Source of the DNA: Spirochaetae bacterium HGW-Spirochaetae-1
Lineage (GTDB): Bacteria; Spirochaetota; UBA4802; UBA5550
Length of the DNA stretch: 64,000 bases
Assembly: GCA_002839375.1 (NCBI GenBank)
Contig: PGXY01000007.1
Location: 372,001-436,000, forward strand
Direction of reading: 5' to 3'
Under the pieces are notes generated by a model. The model ran no database searches and was not told the DNA's origin. It worked only from the letters and a program-made list of their open reading frames with translations. This document shows, one piece after another, positions 56,144 to 64,000 of this stretch. The position numbers and the translations under genes were made by a program. Position 1 is the stretch's first letter. Every line of letters starts with the position of its first letter.

Positions 56144-58477
56144 ATGATGAATGCCGAGCAGAAAAACGGGCAGAAAATAACAAAACCAAAAAAAAAGATG
56201 AAACTCAAAGTAAAAATCACAGGATTGAAAAACAGTTTCATCGCCTATTTTTTTGAAGACAGTATTGGAAGCAGGGCATATAATAAATACCTCTCCAGGC
56301 TGATAACCGTCGTAAAGGTTTTCTTCATATCTACTCGCAAATTCCTGGCCGATGAATGTCTCACCAAGGCTTCATCAATAACCTATACTATTATTGTTTC
56401 ATTGGTGCCCACGCTCACGGTGGTACTCACCTTCTATTCGATTTTCTCAGGGGTGGGCGATAAAAAGGAAGATCTTTTTAAAAATATTTCCCTCTTTATG
56501 CTTGAGCACAATATAAAACTTAACATTGACTTCCTTTTCGCAGCCATCTCGGACCTGATCGAGAACGCGGAAGCAATCGGAGGCATCAGCGCCGCCATCA
56601 TGATTTTTTCTGCAACAGCCATGCTCAGATCTCTGGAGAAAAGCCTTAACGACATCTGGAAAATAAAAAAGCAGCGTCCCCTGGTTCTGAAAGTAGTATA
56701 TTACTGGGCGGCCCTGACCCTGGGACCGGTAATGCTCATTGCCGGCACGACCGTTGCCGCCCAGGTTTCCGAACTCTTCTCGGCACCCCACTGCCGTTCA
56801 GCCTCTTTCGACGACGCCGGCAACATCTGGACGACGGGAACAAAGGCAAGAATACAGTACTCGCCGACACAAAAACTACAGCTGACTACAATCACCGATG
56901 ACAAAATAGATTTTGACAACCAGAAGGCCTATCAATTCATCGCCGGTGAGAAAGTATTCAAACAGCAGGAACTGGGAATAGACATACTGGAATACAAAAA
57001 AATCAGGTTCAACGATATCCAGTTCATTGACAACGAGGGATGGATAGTCGGCAGCCAGGGGATTGTCATGCACACGGCGAATGGGGGAAAGACCTGGAGC
57101 CTTCGAAAATGGGGCGTTTTTTCCATTAACGACATACACATGCTGGACATACGCCGCGGCTTCATGGCATCGGATAATGGAATAATACTTGAAACGGAAG
57201 ACGGCGGTAAAACATGGAAGGTCCTGGAGTGGGAAGGCGTTGTTAATAATTTTTCATCAATCAGCTTTTTCAACAACAGGGGAATAATAACGGGGAGCGG
57301 TGGTATCATTCTTTACACGGCCGATGCCGGTAAAAAATGGCAGCTCATGAATATCAAGGAGGCCCGCCGCAAGGACAGGCCCATTAATTTAAACAGCGCG
57401 TTTTTCGTCAATGAAAACGTCATATGGCTCATGGGGAACGAGGGGGTGATGCTGAAAAGCACCGATGGCGGTAAAAGCTGGAAAAACCTGAAGTTCAAGG
57501 AAATAAATTACCATTACTGCTACTTCTTCAATGAAAAAGAGGGGATGGTCGTGGGGACCAAGGGAACCGTGACAACCACCGTCGACGGCGGTGAAAACTG
57601 GGTAGTTAACGAACTGCCCACATACCAGATTAACAAACTGATCCACCGGCAGGGCCTGTTCTGCGCCGTAGGTGACAACGGCATGATAATGCTGTCAAAG
57701 GACCGGGGAAAAACCTGGAACGGCACGGAAGGAAAAAGCATCATTGCGTTCCTCATTAATTTCCTGGCCCCCTTTATCATCATCTGGCTCTTGTTCTTCC
57801 TGTGCTACCTCACCCTTCCCAACACAAAAATACCGGTTAAGGACGCAATGCTCGGGTCAGCCTTCACCGGAGCAGTCTGGGTAATATTCATCCTGTCCTT
57901 CATCGTATATGTCAAGGCATTCGCCCGGGGAACCTTTGCCGTATACGGCGCCCTGGCGTCGATCCCTCTTTTCCTTCTCATGATCTATGCCTCGGCAGTC
58001 ATCATCCTCTACGGTGCCGAGGTGTCATACACGCTCATGCATCCCGAAACATACCGGGATCTGAAACGGGCCTTAAAGGGAAAAGTCGAGACACATGTCT
58101 ATTACGGCATCGCCATTCTGCACCATATATATGAAAAATTCGAAAGCGGCAAGGGGGCGGCGAGTTTCAACGAAATACTGAAGGTATGCTCCAACAACAC
58201 GGAAGAGGTGGATTTATTCCTCGCCATGTTTGTCAGGGACGGCATCATTGTTCAGAAAGACGAAACGGAATATATTCCGGCTAACGCCTCGGAGAATATC
58301 CTGCTTGCCAATATCATCGACAATATACACGACATCAGCCTGCATATCCCTGGAGCAAATAGAAAATCGCCACTCAGGGATTACCTGGAAACCATGTTTA
58401 AAAATATGAAAGATAGCAGAAGCAAGGTTCTTGGAACCACGACACTGAAAGACGTCATTTCGCACAGCAAGGGTTAG
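56144..58477 (+). CDS. YihY-family membrane protein with inserted Ycf48-like propeller
   Basis: A 777-residue inner-membrane protein. YihY/BrkB-family parts are seen on both sides of an insert: N-terminal TKASSITYTIIVSLVPTL and SLEKSLNDIWKIKK, and later CYLTLPNTKIPVKDAMLG, then FAVYGALASIPLFLLMIYAS and ILYGAEVSY. Between residues of about 214 and 528 is an insert with six Asp-box motifs of the type DGGKTW (TANGGKTW, TEDGGKTW, TADAGKKW, TDGGKSW, VDGGENW, DRGKTW), as in BNR/Ycf48 propellers. A winged-helix-like C terminus follows. GGAG precedes ATG 56144. Family function is poorly known; old 'ribonuclease BN' naming for YihY is not supported. Confidence 0.88.
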   Translation: MMNAEQKNGQKITKPKKKMKLKVKITGLKNSFIAYFFEDSIGSRAYNKYLSRLITVVKVFFISTRKFLADECLTKASSITYTIIVSLVPTLTVVLTFYSIFSGVGDKKEDLFKNISLFMLEHNIKLNIDFLFAAISDLIENAEAIGGISAAIMIFSATAMLRSLEKSLNDIWKIKKQRPLVLKVVYYWAALTLGPVMLIAGTTVAAQVSELFSAPHCRSASFDDAGNIWTTGTKARIQYSPTQKLQLTTITDDKIDFDNQKAYQFIAGEKVFKQQELGIDILEYKKIRFNDIQFIDNEGWIVGSQGIVMHTANGGKTWSLRKWGVFSINDIHMLDIRRGFMASDNGIILETEDGGKTWKVLEWEGVVNNFSSISFFNNRGIITGSGGIILYTADAGKKWQLMNIKEARRKDRPINLNSAFFVNENVIWLMGNEGVMLKSTDGGKSWKNLKFKEINYHYCYFFNEKEGMVVGTKGTVTTTVDGGENWVVNELPTYQINKLIHRQGLFCAVGDNGMIMLSKDRGKTWNGTEGKSIIAFLINFLAPFIIIWLLFFLCYLTLPNTKIPVKDAMLGSAFTGAVWVIFILSFIVYVKAFARGTFAVYGALASIPLFLLMIYASAVIILYGAEVSYTLMHPETYRDLKRALKGKVETHVYYGIAILHHIYEKFESGKGAASFNEILKVCSNNTEEVDLFLAMFVRDGIIVQKDETEYIPANASENILLANIIDNIHDISLHIPGANRKSPLRDYLETMFKNMKDSRSKVLGTTTLKDVISHSKG

Positions 58478-58487
58478 AGAGTATCCC

Positions 58488-58518
58488 CCCCGGTATGTGA
58501 CAGCGCTGCCGGGGTTTT
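58488..58518 (+). terminator. Terminator-like hairpin after YihY-family gene
   Basis: CCCCGG at 58488-58493 pairs with CCGGGG at 58509-58514, and TTTT follows. It overlaps the end of convergent panB by one base. Confidence 0.5.
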
Positions 58519-59318
58519 CACTTGAATATGTTTTTCTCATCGGGGAAGAGACGTTCCTTTACTTCCCTGCTGTAGTCATTGACGGCATTGGTTATAGTGA
58601 CGGAAAGATCGGCGTACTTTTTCAGGAATTTAGGATAGAATTCCTGTTCAATGCCGAGCATGTCGTTGACGACCAGGACCTGGCCGTCGCAGTAACGACC
58701 GGCACCGATACCGATTGTGGGGATGGAAATACTCTCCGATATCTCTTTTGCCAGTTCCTCGGGAACCATTTCCAGCACCAGGGAAAAAGCCCCTGCCTCT
58801 TCCAGTATTTTCGCATCTTCAAGGATCATCTTTCTCTTCTCCTCGTCACGTCCCTGGACCGAGTATCCCCCCAGCTTGTGTACCGACTGCGGCGTGAGCC
58901 CCAGGTGTCCCATTACGGGTATGGAGGCCCTCACCAGGGCCTCGACGACGCCACGGAAATCGCTACCCCCCTCAAGCTTGACCGCATTGGCGCCGGTCTT
59001 CTTCATGAGATTCCCGGCATTACGCAGAGAATCCTCTATGGAGACATGATAGCTCATGAAAGGAAGGTCCGATACGAGAAACTTGGATGGAGCGCCTCGC
59101 CTCACTATTTCGGTATGATAAATCATCTGCTCCATGGTCACGGGAATGGTACTGGTGTATCCGGCGACGACATTGCCAAGGGAGTCACCGACAAGAATAA
59201 CGTCCAGGTCGGTTTTTTCCATGATCCGGGCGAAAGCGTAATCGTAACAGGTCAGCATGGATATGGGTGTGCCTTCTTTTTTGAATTTTTTAAAATCATT
59301 TATGTTTTTCAGTGCCAT
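58518..59318 (-). CDS. panB: 3-methyl-2-oxobutanoate hydroxymethyltransferase
   Basis: A 266-residue PanB, first enzyme of pantothenate synthesis; it transfers a hydroxymethyl group from 5,10-methylene-tetrahydrofolate to alpha-ketoisovalerate. Characteristic segments are MLTCYDYAFARIMEKTDLD, LVGDSLGNVVAGY, and GHLGLTPQSVHKLGGY, with IGIGAGRYCDGQVLV late. GAGG precedes the ATG. It overlaps folK by 23 bases, and the operon links folate synthesis with its use. Confidence 0.96.
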   Translation of the reverse strand: MALKNINDFKKFKKEGTPISMLTCYDYAFARIMEKTDLDVILVGDSLGNVVAGYTSTIPVTMEQMIYHTEIVRRGAPSKFLVSDLPFMSYHVSIEDSLRNAGNLMKKTGANAVKLEGGSDFRGVVEALVRASIPVMGHLGLTPQSVHKLGGYSVQGRDEEKRKMILEDAKILEEAGAFSLVLEMVPEELAKEISESISIPTIGIGAGRYCDGQVLVVNDMLGIEQEFYPKFLKKYADLSVTITNAVNDYSREVKERLFPDEKNIFK

Positions 59319-59763
59319 ACCGTACCTCGCTGATTTTTTTCTGTGTCACCGGATCGACAAGCCCGGGATCGAGTTCCAGAAGCTGGTCCATCACAAATAC
59401 TCTCCTTAACATCTCCCCGTGAGGGATGGTAAGGCTCCCCGTCTTCATTACCAGGGACCCGTAAAGAATAATATCAAGATCGATGATTCGGGGCCCTTTG
59501 GGAACGGATTCTTTTCTGCCCATATCCTGCTCAATATTTTTCAATAAGGCAAGCAATTTTTCCGGCTCATAGGCGGTCTCCACCATGACCATCTGGTTAA
59601 GAAAAAAGGGCTGATCAGTATAGTCCACGGGTTCCGTTTCCAGGACCCCGCTCACTACCTTGATCCGCATTCCCCGGTCTTCCCTGATTTTCGAAAGGGC
59701 CGTGGAGAGATTCCGTTCTCGGTCTCCCAGGTTGGTCCCCAGGCCGATATATACGTCCGTCAT
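59296..59763 (-). CDS. folK: 2-amino-4-hydroxy-6-hydroxymethyldihydropteridine pyrophosphokinase
   Basis: A 155-residue HPPK, the folate pathway enzyme that pyrophosphorylates hydroxymethyldihydropterin. YIGLGTNLGDRERNL at the N terminus and the PRIIDLDIILYG and LTIPHGEMLRRVFVM motifs define the family. The ATG follows the upstream dnaC-like stop directly (TAA-ATG), so the genes are in one operon. Confidence 0.95.
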   Translation of the reverse strand: MTDVYIGLGTNLGDRERNLSTALSKIREDRGMRIKVVSGVLETEPVDYTDQPFFLNQMVMVETAYEPEKLLALLKNIEQDMGRKESVPKGPRIIDLDIILYGSLVMKTGSLTIPHGEMLRRVFVMDQLLELDPGLVDPVTQKKISEVRYGTEKHK

Positions 59764-60594
59764 TTACAGGCTGTTCCTGAAATCCTCGCCGCTCAGTTCA
59801 AGGATATGACACATTTCTTTTATGCGGGAAAGAATCCTTCCCTCGGAGAGCTCCTTGAATGCCTTGAGGGGATTGAGATTGGACGTAAACACGGTGAATT
59901 TTTCCGCTTCGTAGCGGGCATCCACCAGGTTGTACAGAGTTTCCTGCTCCCAGGGCGAATCGCGCTGAACGCCGAAATCATCGATGACCAGGATATCGAC
60001 CTCCTGGACTTCCTTCTCGATCTGGCTCGACTGGCCGTAGGTTTCCGACGCCTCATGAAAGGTGGCTTTAAGCCGGTTGAAAAAATTGCGCGATATTTTC
60101 ACAAAACGTCCCTCCACGGCGTGCCTGGCAATGATTTCGGTCAGCATAATGGAGGAAAGCAGGGTTTTTCCCGTACCGGGATTCCCCCAGAGAAATAGTC
60201 CCTTGCGCACATCGGGAAAGTTCCTGACGATCTCATAGGCGGCATTTTTAGCTTCATTCCCCAGCCTGTTCCGGGAGGCATCAAAATCACCGAGAAACTT
60301 CCACTGGAATTTCCTGTCTATGCCGGACCGATTGTATATTTTTTTGATCTTTTCTATGCGCATCCTGGCCTCGCGGCAGGAACAGTCCTGTATCTTTCCA
60401 TTATCAATATAATAATAGGGCTCCTGCCCGCCGCAGCGGCATCCCGGTATGACACAACGGGGACAGGGCAGCAGGGGCTCCTCGCCCAGTTCCAGGTAAT
60501 GGGCATGATGAACAATGCCATTGAATTCACAATAGGAGCATTTTTTAATTTCACCTTTTCCGGTTGCCTGATCAGTATTCATAATTGTATCCAT
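59764..60594 (-). CDS. DnaC/DnaI-like ATP-binding protein with N-terminal Cys cluster
   Basis: A 276-residue AAA+ protein resembling DnaC/DnaI helicase loaders and the IstB group. N-terminal cysteines occur in CSYC, CPRC, CRCGG and CSC, suggesting zinc binding as in DnaI-like proteins. Walker A is GNPGTGKT and Walker B is LVIDDFG. It most likely assists replicative helicase loading. The start may be 60594 or the ATG at 60582, which has GGAT upstream. It is first gene of the folK-panB operon. No IS elements are near, so an IstB role is unlikely. Confidence 0.82.
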   Translation of the reverse strand: MDTIMNTDQATGKGEIKKCSYCEFNGIVHHAHYLELGEEPLLPCPRCVIPGCRCGGQEPYYYIDNGKIQDCSCREARMRIEKIKKIYNRSGIDRKFQWKFLGDFDASRNRLGNEAKNAAYEIVRNFPDVRKGLFLWGNPGTGKTLLSSIMLTEIIARHAVEGRFVKISRNFFNRLKATFHEASETYGQSSQIEKEVQEVDILVIDDFGVQRDSPWEQETLYNLVDARYEAEKFTVFTSNLNPLKAFKELSEGRILSRIKEMCHILELSGEDFRNSL

Positions 60595-60752
60595 ATCCGC
60601 AGGATTTGCAGTAATTTCATATGAATAAACCTGATAAAATTGATGTCAACAAAATAAAAAGGTATTATTATACTTATTAGACAGGGAGACTTGCTTCTCT
60701 CATGAAAACGCTAAAAATTCACCCCGTGAAACCGGGCAAAAGAGAAAATGAA

Positions 60753-60780
60753 TCAATTTTACAAGCCCCTCTGCCGATAA
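60753..60780 (+). promoter_or_regulatory. Sigma-28 (FliA)-like promoter
   Basis: GCCGATAA at 60773-60780 is an exact match to the FliA -10, with TCAATTTT (6 of 8 to TAAAGTTT) at 60753-60760 and a 12-base spacer. It lies 43 bases before the ATG of the FcpA-like gene. Confidence 0.7.
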
Positions 60781-60822
60781 AATATAGTGAACAATACCAC
60801 GTTTTAAATAAAGGGGATACTA

Positions 60823-61677
60823 ATGAAATCAAAAATTAAAAATACAACAGCACTCTTTATTGGCCTTTTTCTCATGCTTTGTACGGTGACGGCCCTGGTG
60901 GCGCAGCAGGCTCCGGCAGGAGACAAAACAGACCCGGCAAAGGAAGGGAAAATTCAGCCCGATGATACGGGATGGAGAATACGCGATTTTCAACCCTATG
61001 TCAAGGCCATCGAGGAGCTGGAAAAGCTCAATAAGGAATATTCGGAAAACCTTTTAAAACTTTCCATTGATGAATATTCAACGGGACTGGACATCCTGGA
61101 AGATATGGAAAATGACCTGGTTAAAATCGTCGAGCAAAATAAGGGCAAAAAGAACCTGAATGAACGATGGTACTGGCAGGAAATCGACAGAAAAAACCAG
61201 GAACAGCGCCAGATTGCCATGAAAAAATATGAAGCGAAAATGAAGTCCGTTACCTATTTCACCAAATCGATTAATTTCCTGGATCAGGTTCAGAATGTGG
61301 AAGTAAAGAAGGACCCGAAATTCATCAATTTCCAGGCGCGCCTTTTCCAGGCCTATGTATCCAGCCAGTACGACCTGGCGAACATGAAGCCCTGCATTCC
61401 CATCCTGGAAAGATACCTTGCTCTATCGGAAAAAAACAAAAAGGACATATGGGCCTATAAATACCTGGCCAGCTGTTATGGGTACATGGAGGCTGTTCTG
61501 GCCAAGTACAAGCACGCAACAGAAGACCAGATCATGGAATACCGCAACAAGAAAAACAAGAGTATGCTCCAGGCCGTTGAGTTGAAATACGGCGTTGATT
61601 CGCCTCATTACAAACATATGCAGGAAGTCGTGCAATCCAACGAGAAAAAAAGTGAGAGAATCAACGACTTTAACTGA
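60823..61677 (+). CDS. FcpA-like secreted helical protein, probably flagellar
   Basis: A 284-residue exported protein with AAGGGGAT before the ATG and a signal peptide to about residue 27. The mature chain is nearly all helical and Lys-rich, with TPR-like pairs, YVKAIEELEKLNKEYSENL and YLASCYGYMEAVLAKY. It resembles in size and character the spirochaete flagellar-coiling protein FcpA, a component of the periplasmic flagellar sheath; this is from memory and not a detailed alignment. The upstream sigma-28-like promoter supports a flagellar role. Alternative: generic TPR periplasmic protein. Confidence 0.6.
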   Translation: MKSKIKNTTALFIGLFLMLCTVTALVAQQAPAGDKTDPAKEGKIQPDDTGWRIRDFQPYVKAIEELEKLNKEYSENLLKLSIDEYSTGLDILEDMENDLVKIVEQNKGKKNLNERWYWQEIDRKNQEQRQIAMKKYEAKMKSVTYFTKSINFLDQVQNVEVKKDPKFINFQARLFQAYVSSQYDLANMKPCIPILERYLALSEKNKKDIWAYKYLASCYGYMEAVLAKYKHATEDQIMEYRNKKNKSMLQAVELKYGVDSPHYKHMQEVVQSNEKKSERINDFN

Positions 61678-61702
61678 TCCGCATATAATTTTTAATTTAA
61701 GC

Positions 61703-61732
61703 AAAAAAGCGGCGCTCAAGGGCCGCTTTTTT
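61703..61732. terminator. Bidirectional terminator after FcpA-like gene
   Basis: AAAAAAGCGGC and GCCGCTTTTTT form an 11-bp perfect stem with an 8-base loop. It has T and A tracts on both sides and serves the convergent genes. Confidence 0.88.
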
Positions 61733-61759
61733 ATTTCCTCTCAATAATACTCCAGACTT

Positions 61760-62872
61760 TTATTCCTTCATGACGCTCTGGCGGAATTGAAACTCCTGTC
61801 CGTCGAATTCCAGGGAAAGCCGTATGATCCTGTTTTCCGGAACAAATATCCTTACCGCCCCGGGCTGATATACATTGTTGGCGCGGTAATATTGTTTTTT
61901 CCATTTATCGAGCTCCCACCGCTCCACCTGGATAACATGGTATTCACCGGCTTCACACATGATTTTGAAGGATTTCACCACATGCTTCAATCCCGTCTCC
62001 GTCCTTCCCTCTTCACTGCCGTCGATAAAAATTTTATAAAAAACCATGGTTTCGGCATCAAGGGGCTTATCTGCGGGATTCACATCCAGGGCATCAAAGA
62101 CAAGATTGTATTCATCGGGCACCTTCAGGCCCGATTCCCGGGAAAACTGATAGAGATTTTTCAGAAGGCGGATATCGACCAGTTCATTGCCGTCATCACC
62201 GCTTATCACGGCCATGCGCTCCCTGTAAACAGTACTTATGCGGAGCGCTCCCCTCATCATGAGGGGCACGGTCCCGCCATTAAAATTAAGACGGAGTGAA
62301 TCACCGGCGTCCTCGATGAGAAGCAGTTTCCCCTGAACGGAACAGGCATCGACAATATTTTCTTTTTGTTCAACCCTGCCTTCATTAAGGCTGAACCGCA
62401 TGAGAACTGACACGGAACTTTCTTCAGTCCCGTAAAGCACATAGGCGGCGTCATCCATAATAAATAATTTTTTTATTAAACATTCGTGTGGATCCAGGGG
62501 AAGCAATTTTTCATACACGGGAACGGTATCACCGCGATTTATGCAGCCTACATACCATGCGGAACTTTCCTCCGTCGGCAACGTCACGGTTTCAGTTTCC
62601 GCATTTTTATCAATTTTTTCTTTGCAGGCGGGCATACCAGCCTTGATATAATACACACGATACGGCGTCTCAAATATCTGCGCTACACGTCCTTTCACAT
62701 CGATAATGGCGGCCCTGGCCGGATACAATCCCAGCAGAGATCCGTCACTTAACTGATAGGAGCTGATTTGCTCATCGGGGGAAGGAGGCATCGCCTCGTC
62801 TCCGGCCAGTACACGGCAAGGAATTGAAAGGAAGAAAATGACAATAAGAATTTCAACCCCGTACCGCCGCAT
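61760..62872 (-). CDS. Secreted protein of unknown function
   Basis: A 370-residue exported protein. ATG 62872 starts a signal peptide (MRRYGVEILIVIFFLSIP, ending near VLAGD) just 4 bases after the stop of the upstream decarboxylase; a TTG at 62890 would overlap it. The mature part is mixed beta strand and has several Cys residues; no domain was recognised. It is likely co-transcribed with the decarboxylase gene. Confidence 0.6.
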   Translation of the reverse strand: MRRYGVEILIVIFFLSIPCRVLAGDEAMPPSPDEQISSYQLSDGSLLGLYPARAAIIDVKGRVAQIFETPYRVYYIKAGMPACKEKIDKNAETETVTLPTEESSAWYVGCINRGDTVPVYEKLLPLDPHECLIKKLFIMDDAAYVLYGTEESSVSVLMRFSLNEGRVEQKENIVDACSVQGKLLLIEDAGDSLRLNFNGGTVPLMMRGALRISTVYRERMAVISGDDGNELVDIRLLKNLYQFSRESGLKVPDEYNLVFDALDVNPADKPLDAETMVFYKIFIDGSEEGRTETGLKHVVKSFKIMCEAGEYHVIQVERWELDKWKKQYYRANNVYQPGAVRIFVPENRIIRLSLEFDGQEFQFRQSVMKE

Positions 62873-62876
62873 AAGA

Positions 62877-64000
62877 TCAAACTTTTTCAAGACGATGATA
62901 GAATTCCGATTTGTAGATTTTTATACCCAGCCTGTCCTGCTGGTCTACGATTTCCTTTAATATCTCCGGTGTTGTGAGCGGGTTGATTGTTATGGCCCGC
63001 AGTATGACGACATTTTGAGACAGATAGTAAGGTGAATCCAGCATTGTCCGCGAGACAAAACTCTCGTCTTCCTCGCGCAGTTCCTTGTGAAGCTCAATAT
63101 TGAGATCGTTGAGAATATTATTTATCTTTCTGACAAGTTCTATCTCATGTCCGGCTTCCCCGTCAGGTTTCCCATTTATCTTCAGCATGAGAGATTCAAG
63201 CCTCTCACGGATCTTTTTCGGCACGAACCGGTAATTGTAAATAAACAGCTCGGGCTGGTTCATGGGCTCAAAATTGCAGTGCCGCTCCACCAGCCCCCTC
63301 AACGCCGAGGTCAGTTCAAAGGCGTGCTCAAAAAGGACTTTGAAGCCGTCCTTCCCGAAAATCTTAATCGTCGTCCAGGGCTTCAAGGCAGAAAAGGGAC
63401 GGGAGCCCTCAATATTGAATCGTCCCAGGTCCACCGAATCGGGCCTGATGATATAGTTAGCAGTATGTTTCAGATTGTTCAGATCATCCTTCTTGCGAAA
63501 CACCACGATACCCATAGCTACCGGTGAATAGAGAAGTTTGTGGGCGTCAACGGCGACTGAGTCGGCTCTTTCAATACCGTGAAAGAGATATCGGAATTCA
63601 TCGACCATGAGAAGCGAACCGCCCCAGGCAGCATCAACATGAAAGTGGGTCTTATATTTCGTAGCTATCTTTCTTATTTCCTTGAGATTGTCAATGTTGC
63701 CCGTCTCCGTTGTCCCGGCAATTCCCACGATGCTGATTATTATAATTTTCTCCCTGCTATTCTCATTGTGTTTACGAATATCCTCACACACCTTTTCCAG
63801 GCTGTTGATGTCCATCTTGTTCCGTGAATCCACGGGAATTTTGATCACATTGTCGTCGCCGAGTCCAATGGTCCGTGCCACCTTATCAATGGAGTAATGT
63901 CCCCGCTTGGAAACAATAATCACGGCCTTGCTCACGCCATAATAGCGGTACGCTTCAGCTATGCCCGCCCTCCTGATACCGGGAAATCTCTCGTCGGCCG
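62877..64000 (-). CDS. PLP-dependent group II decarboxylase family protein (partial)
   Basis: The C-terminal portion of a pyridoxal-5-phosphate enzyme; its reading frame stays open to the window end, so the N terminus is missing. The frame reads ADERFPGIRRAGIAEAYRYY at the border, so the GTG at 63935 is not a real start. Family features: HFHVDAAWGG (cofactor-binding Asp), then SVAVDAHKLLYSPVAMGIVV with the Schiff-base Lys. Substrates of this family include aromatic amino acids, glutamate and aspartate; the substrate here is unknown. A secreted protein gene follows immediately. Confidence 0.88.
   Translation of the reverse strand, partial: ADERFPGIRRAGIAEAYRYYGVSKAVIIVSKRGHYSIDKVARTIGLGDDNVIKIPVDSRNKMDINSLEKVCEDIRKHNENSREKIIIISIVGIAGTTETGNIDNLKEIRKIATKYKTHFHVDAAWGGSLLMVDEFRYLFHGIERADSVAVDAHKLLYSPVAMGIVVFRKKDDLNNLKHTANYIIRPDSVDLGRFNIEGSRPFSALKPWTTIKIFGKDGFKVLFEHAFELTSALRGLVERHCNFEPMNQPELFIYNYRFVPKKIRERLESLMLKINGKPDGEAGHEIELVRKINNILNDLNIELHKELREEDESFVSRTMLDSPYYLSQNVVILRAITINPLTTPEILKEIVDQQDRLGIKIYKSEFYHRLEKV

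Overview
The window is a chromosomal segment of a diderm bacterium, most likely a Spirochaetota member. Evidence for this: many Sec signal peptides, lipoboxes and outer-membrane barrels; an SMC protein of only 915 residues, a length I associate with Leptospira-type SMC; a secreted helical protein resembling the spirochaete flagellar-coiling protein FcpA behind a sigma-28-like promoter; a DUF115/Maf-type protein; and TPR/NHL/VWA surface proteins. Placement below phylum is not possible by eye. No rRNA, tRNA, CRISPR array, transposase or prophage gene was seen. The right-hand gene is cut by the window end.

Layout. 0.2-3 kb: PilZ protein coupled to an unknown protein, then a POTRA plus barrel outer-membrane protein on the opposite strand. 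3-8.5 kb: MBL-fold hydrolase, mfd, SurA-N-like lipoprotein. 8.9-12.8 kb: two related envelope proteins, a TPR protein, a LolA-like carrier and a small barrel. 12.9-20.7 kb: comEC, an ATPase-like/HDOD regulator, DUF115 protein, then a tightly coupled trio (LPP20/FlgT-like, single-pass membrane, TPR). 20.8-23.5 kb: DtxR-family regulator with an evident operator, and a stand-alone EF-G. 23.8-31.2 kb: TPR protein, second MBL hydrolase, hemolysin III, a 686-residue unknown, HEAT-repeat protein, small membrane protein, and an AXE1-like fold that has lost its catalytic residues. 31.2-37.7 kb: pcm, NHL/VWA protein, small unknown, uvrA with an acidic zinc-ribbon protein. 38.2-46.5 kb: mostly accessory envelope and signalling genes (Lys-rich secreted protein, two lipoproteins, coiled-coil protein, multi-PAS GGDEF-EAL protein, M14 carboxypeptidase lipoprotein), with most of the repeat sequences. 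46.7-52.9 kb: smc, lipoprotein, YjbH-like barrel, rarA, rpsU. 53-58.5 kb: a 38-repeat MORN lipoprotein and a YihY-family membrane protein with a Ycf48-like propeller inserted in its membrane domain. 58.5-64 kb: dnaC-like/folK/panB operon, FcpA-like protein, unknown secreted protein, and a partial PLP decarboxylase.

Functional links. Genome maintenance is represented by mfd, uvrA, smc and rarA; cyclic-di-GMP signalling by PilZ and EAL; envelope biogenesis by LolA, the POTRA barrel and YjbH. FolK helps make the folate cofactor that PanB consumes. Motility is suggested by the FcpA-like gene, its sigma-28-like promoter and the Maf-type protein, although no core flagellar gene is present.

Most unusual signals: the YihY/Ycf48 domain insertion; a three-copy intergenic element with a conserved 38-nt module; the sigma-28-like promoter of the FcpA-like gene; the DtxR operator lying between -35 and -10 of its own promoter; a lipoprotein that appears to start at CTG; and several families of intergenic palindromes.
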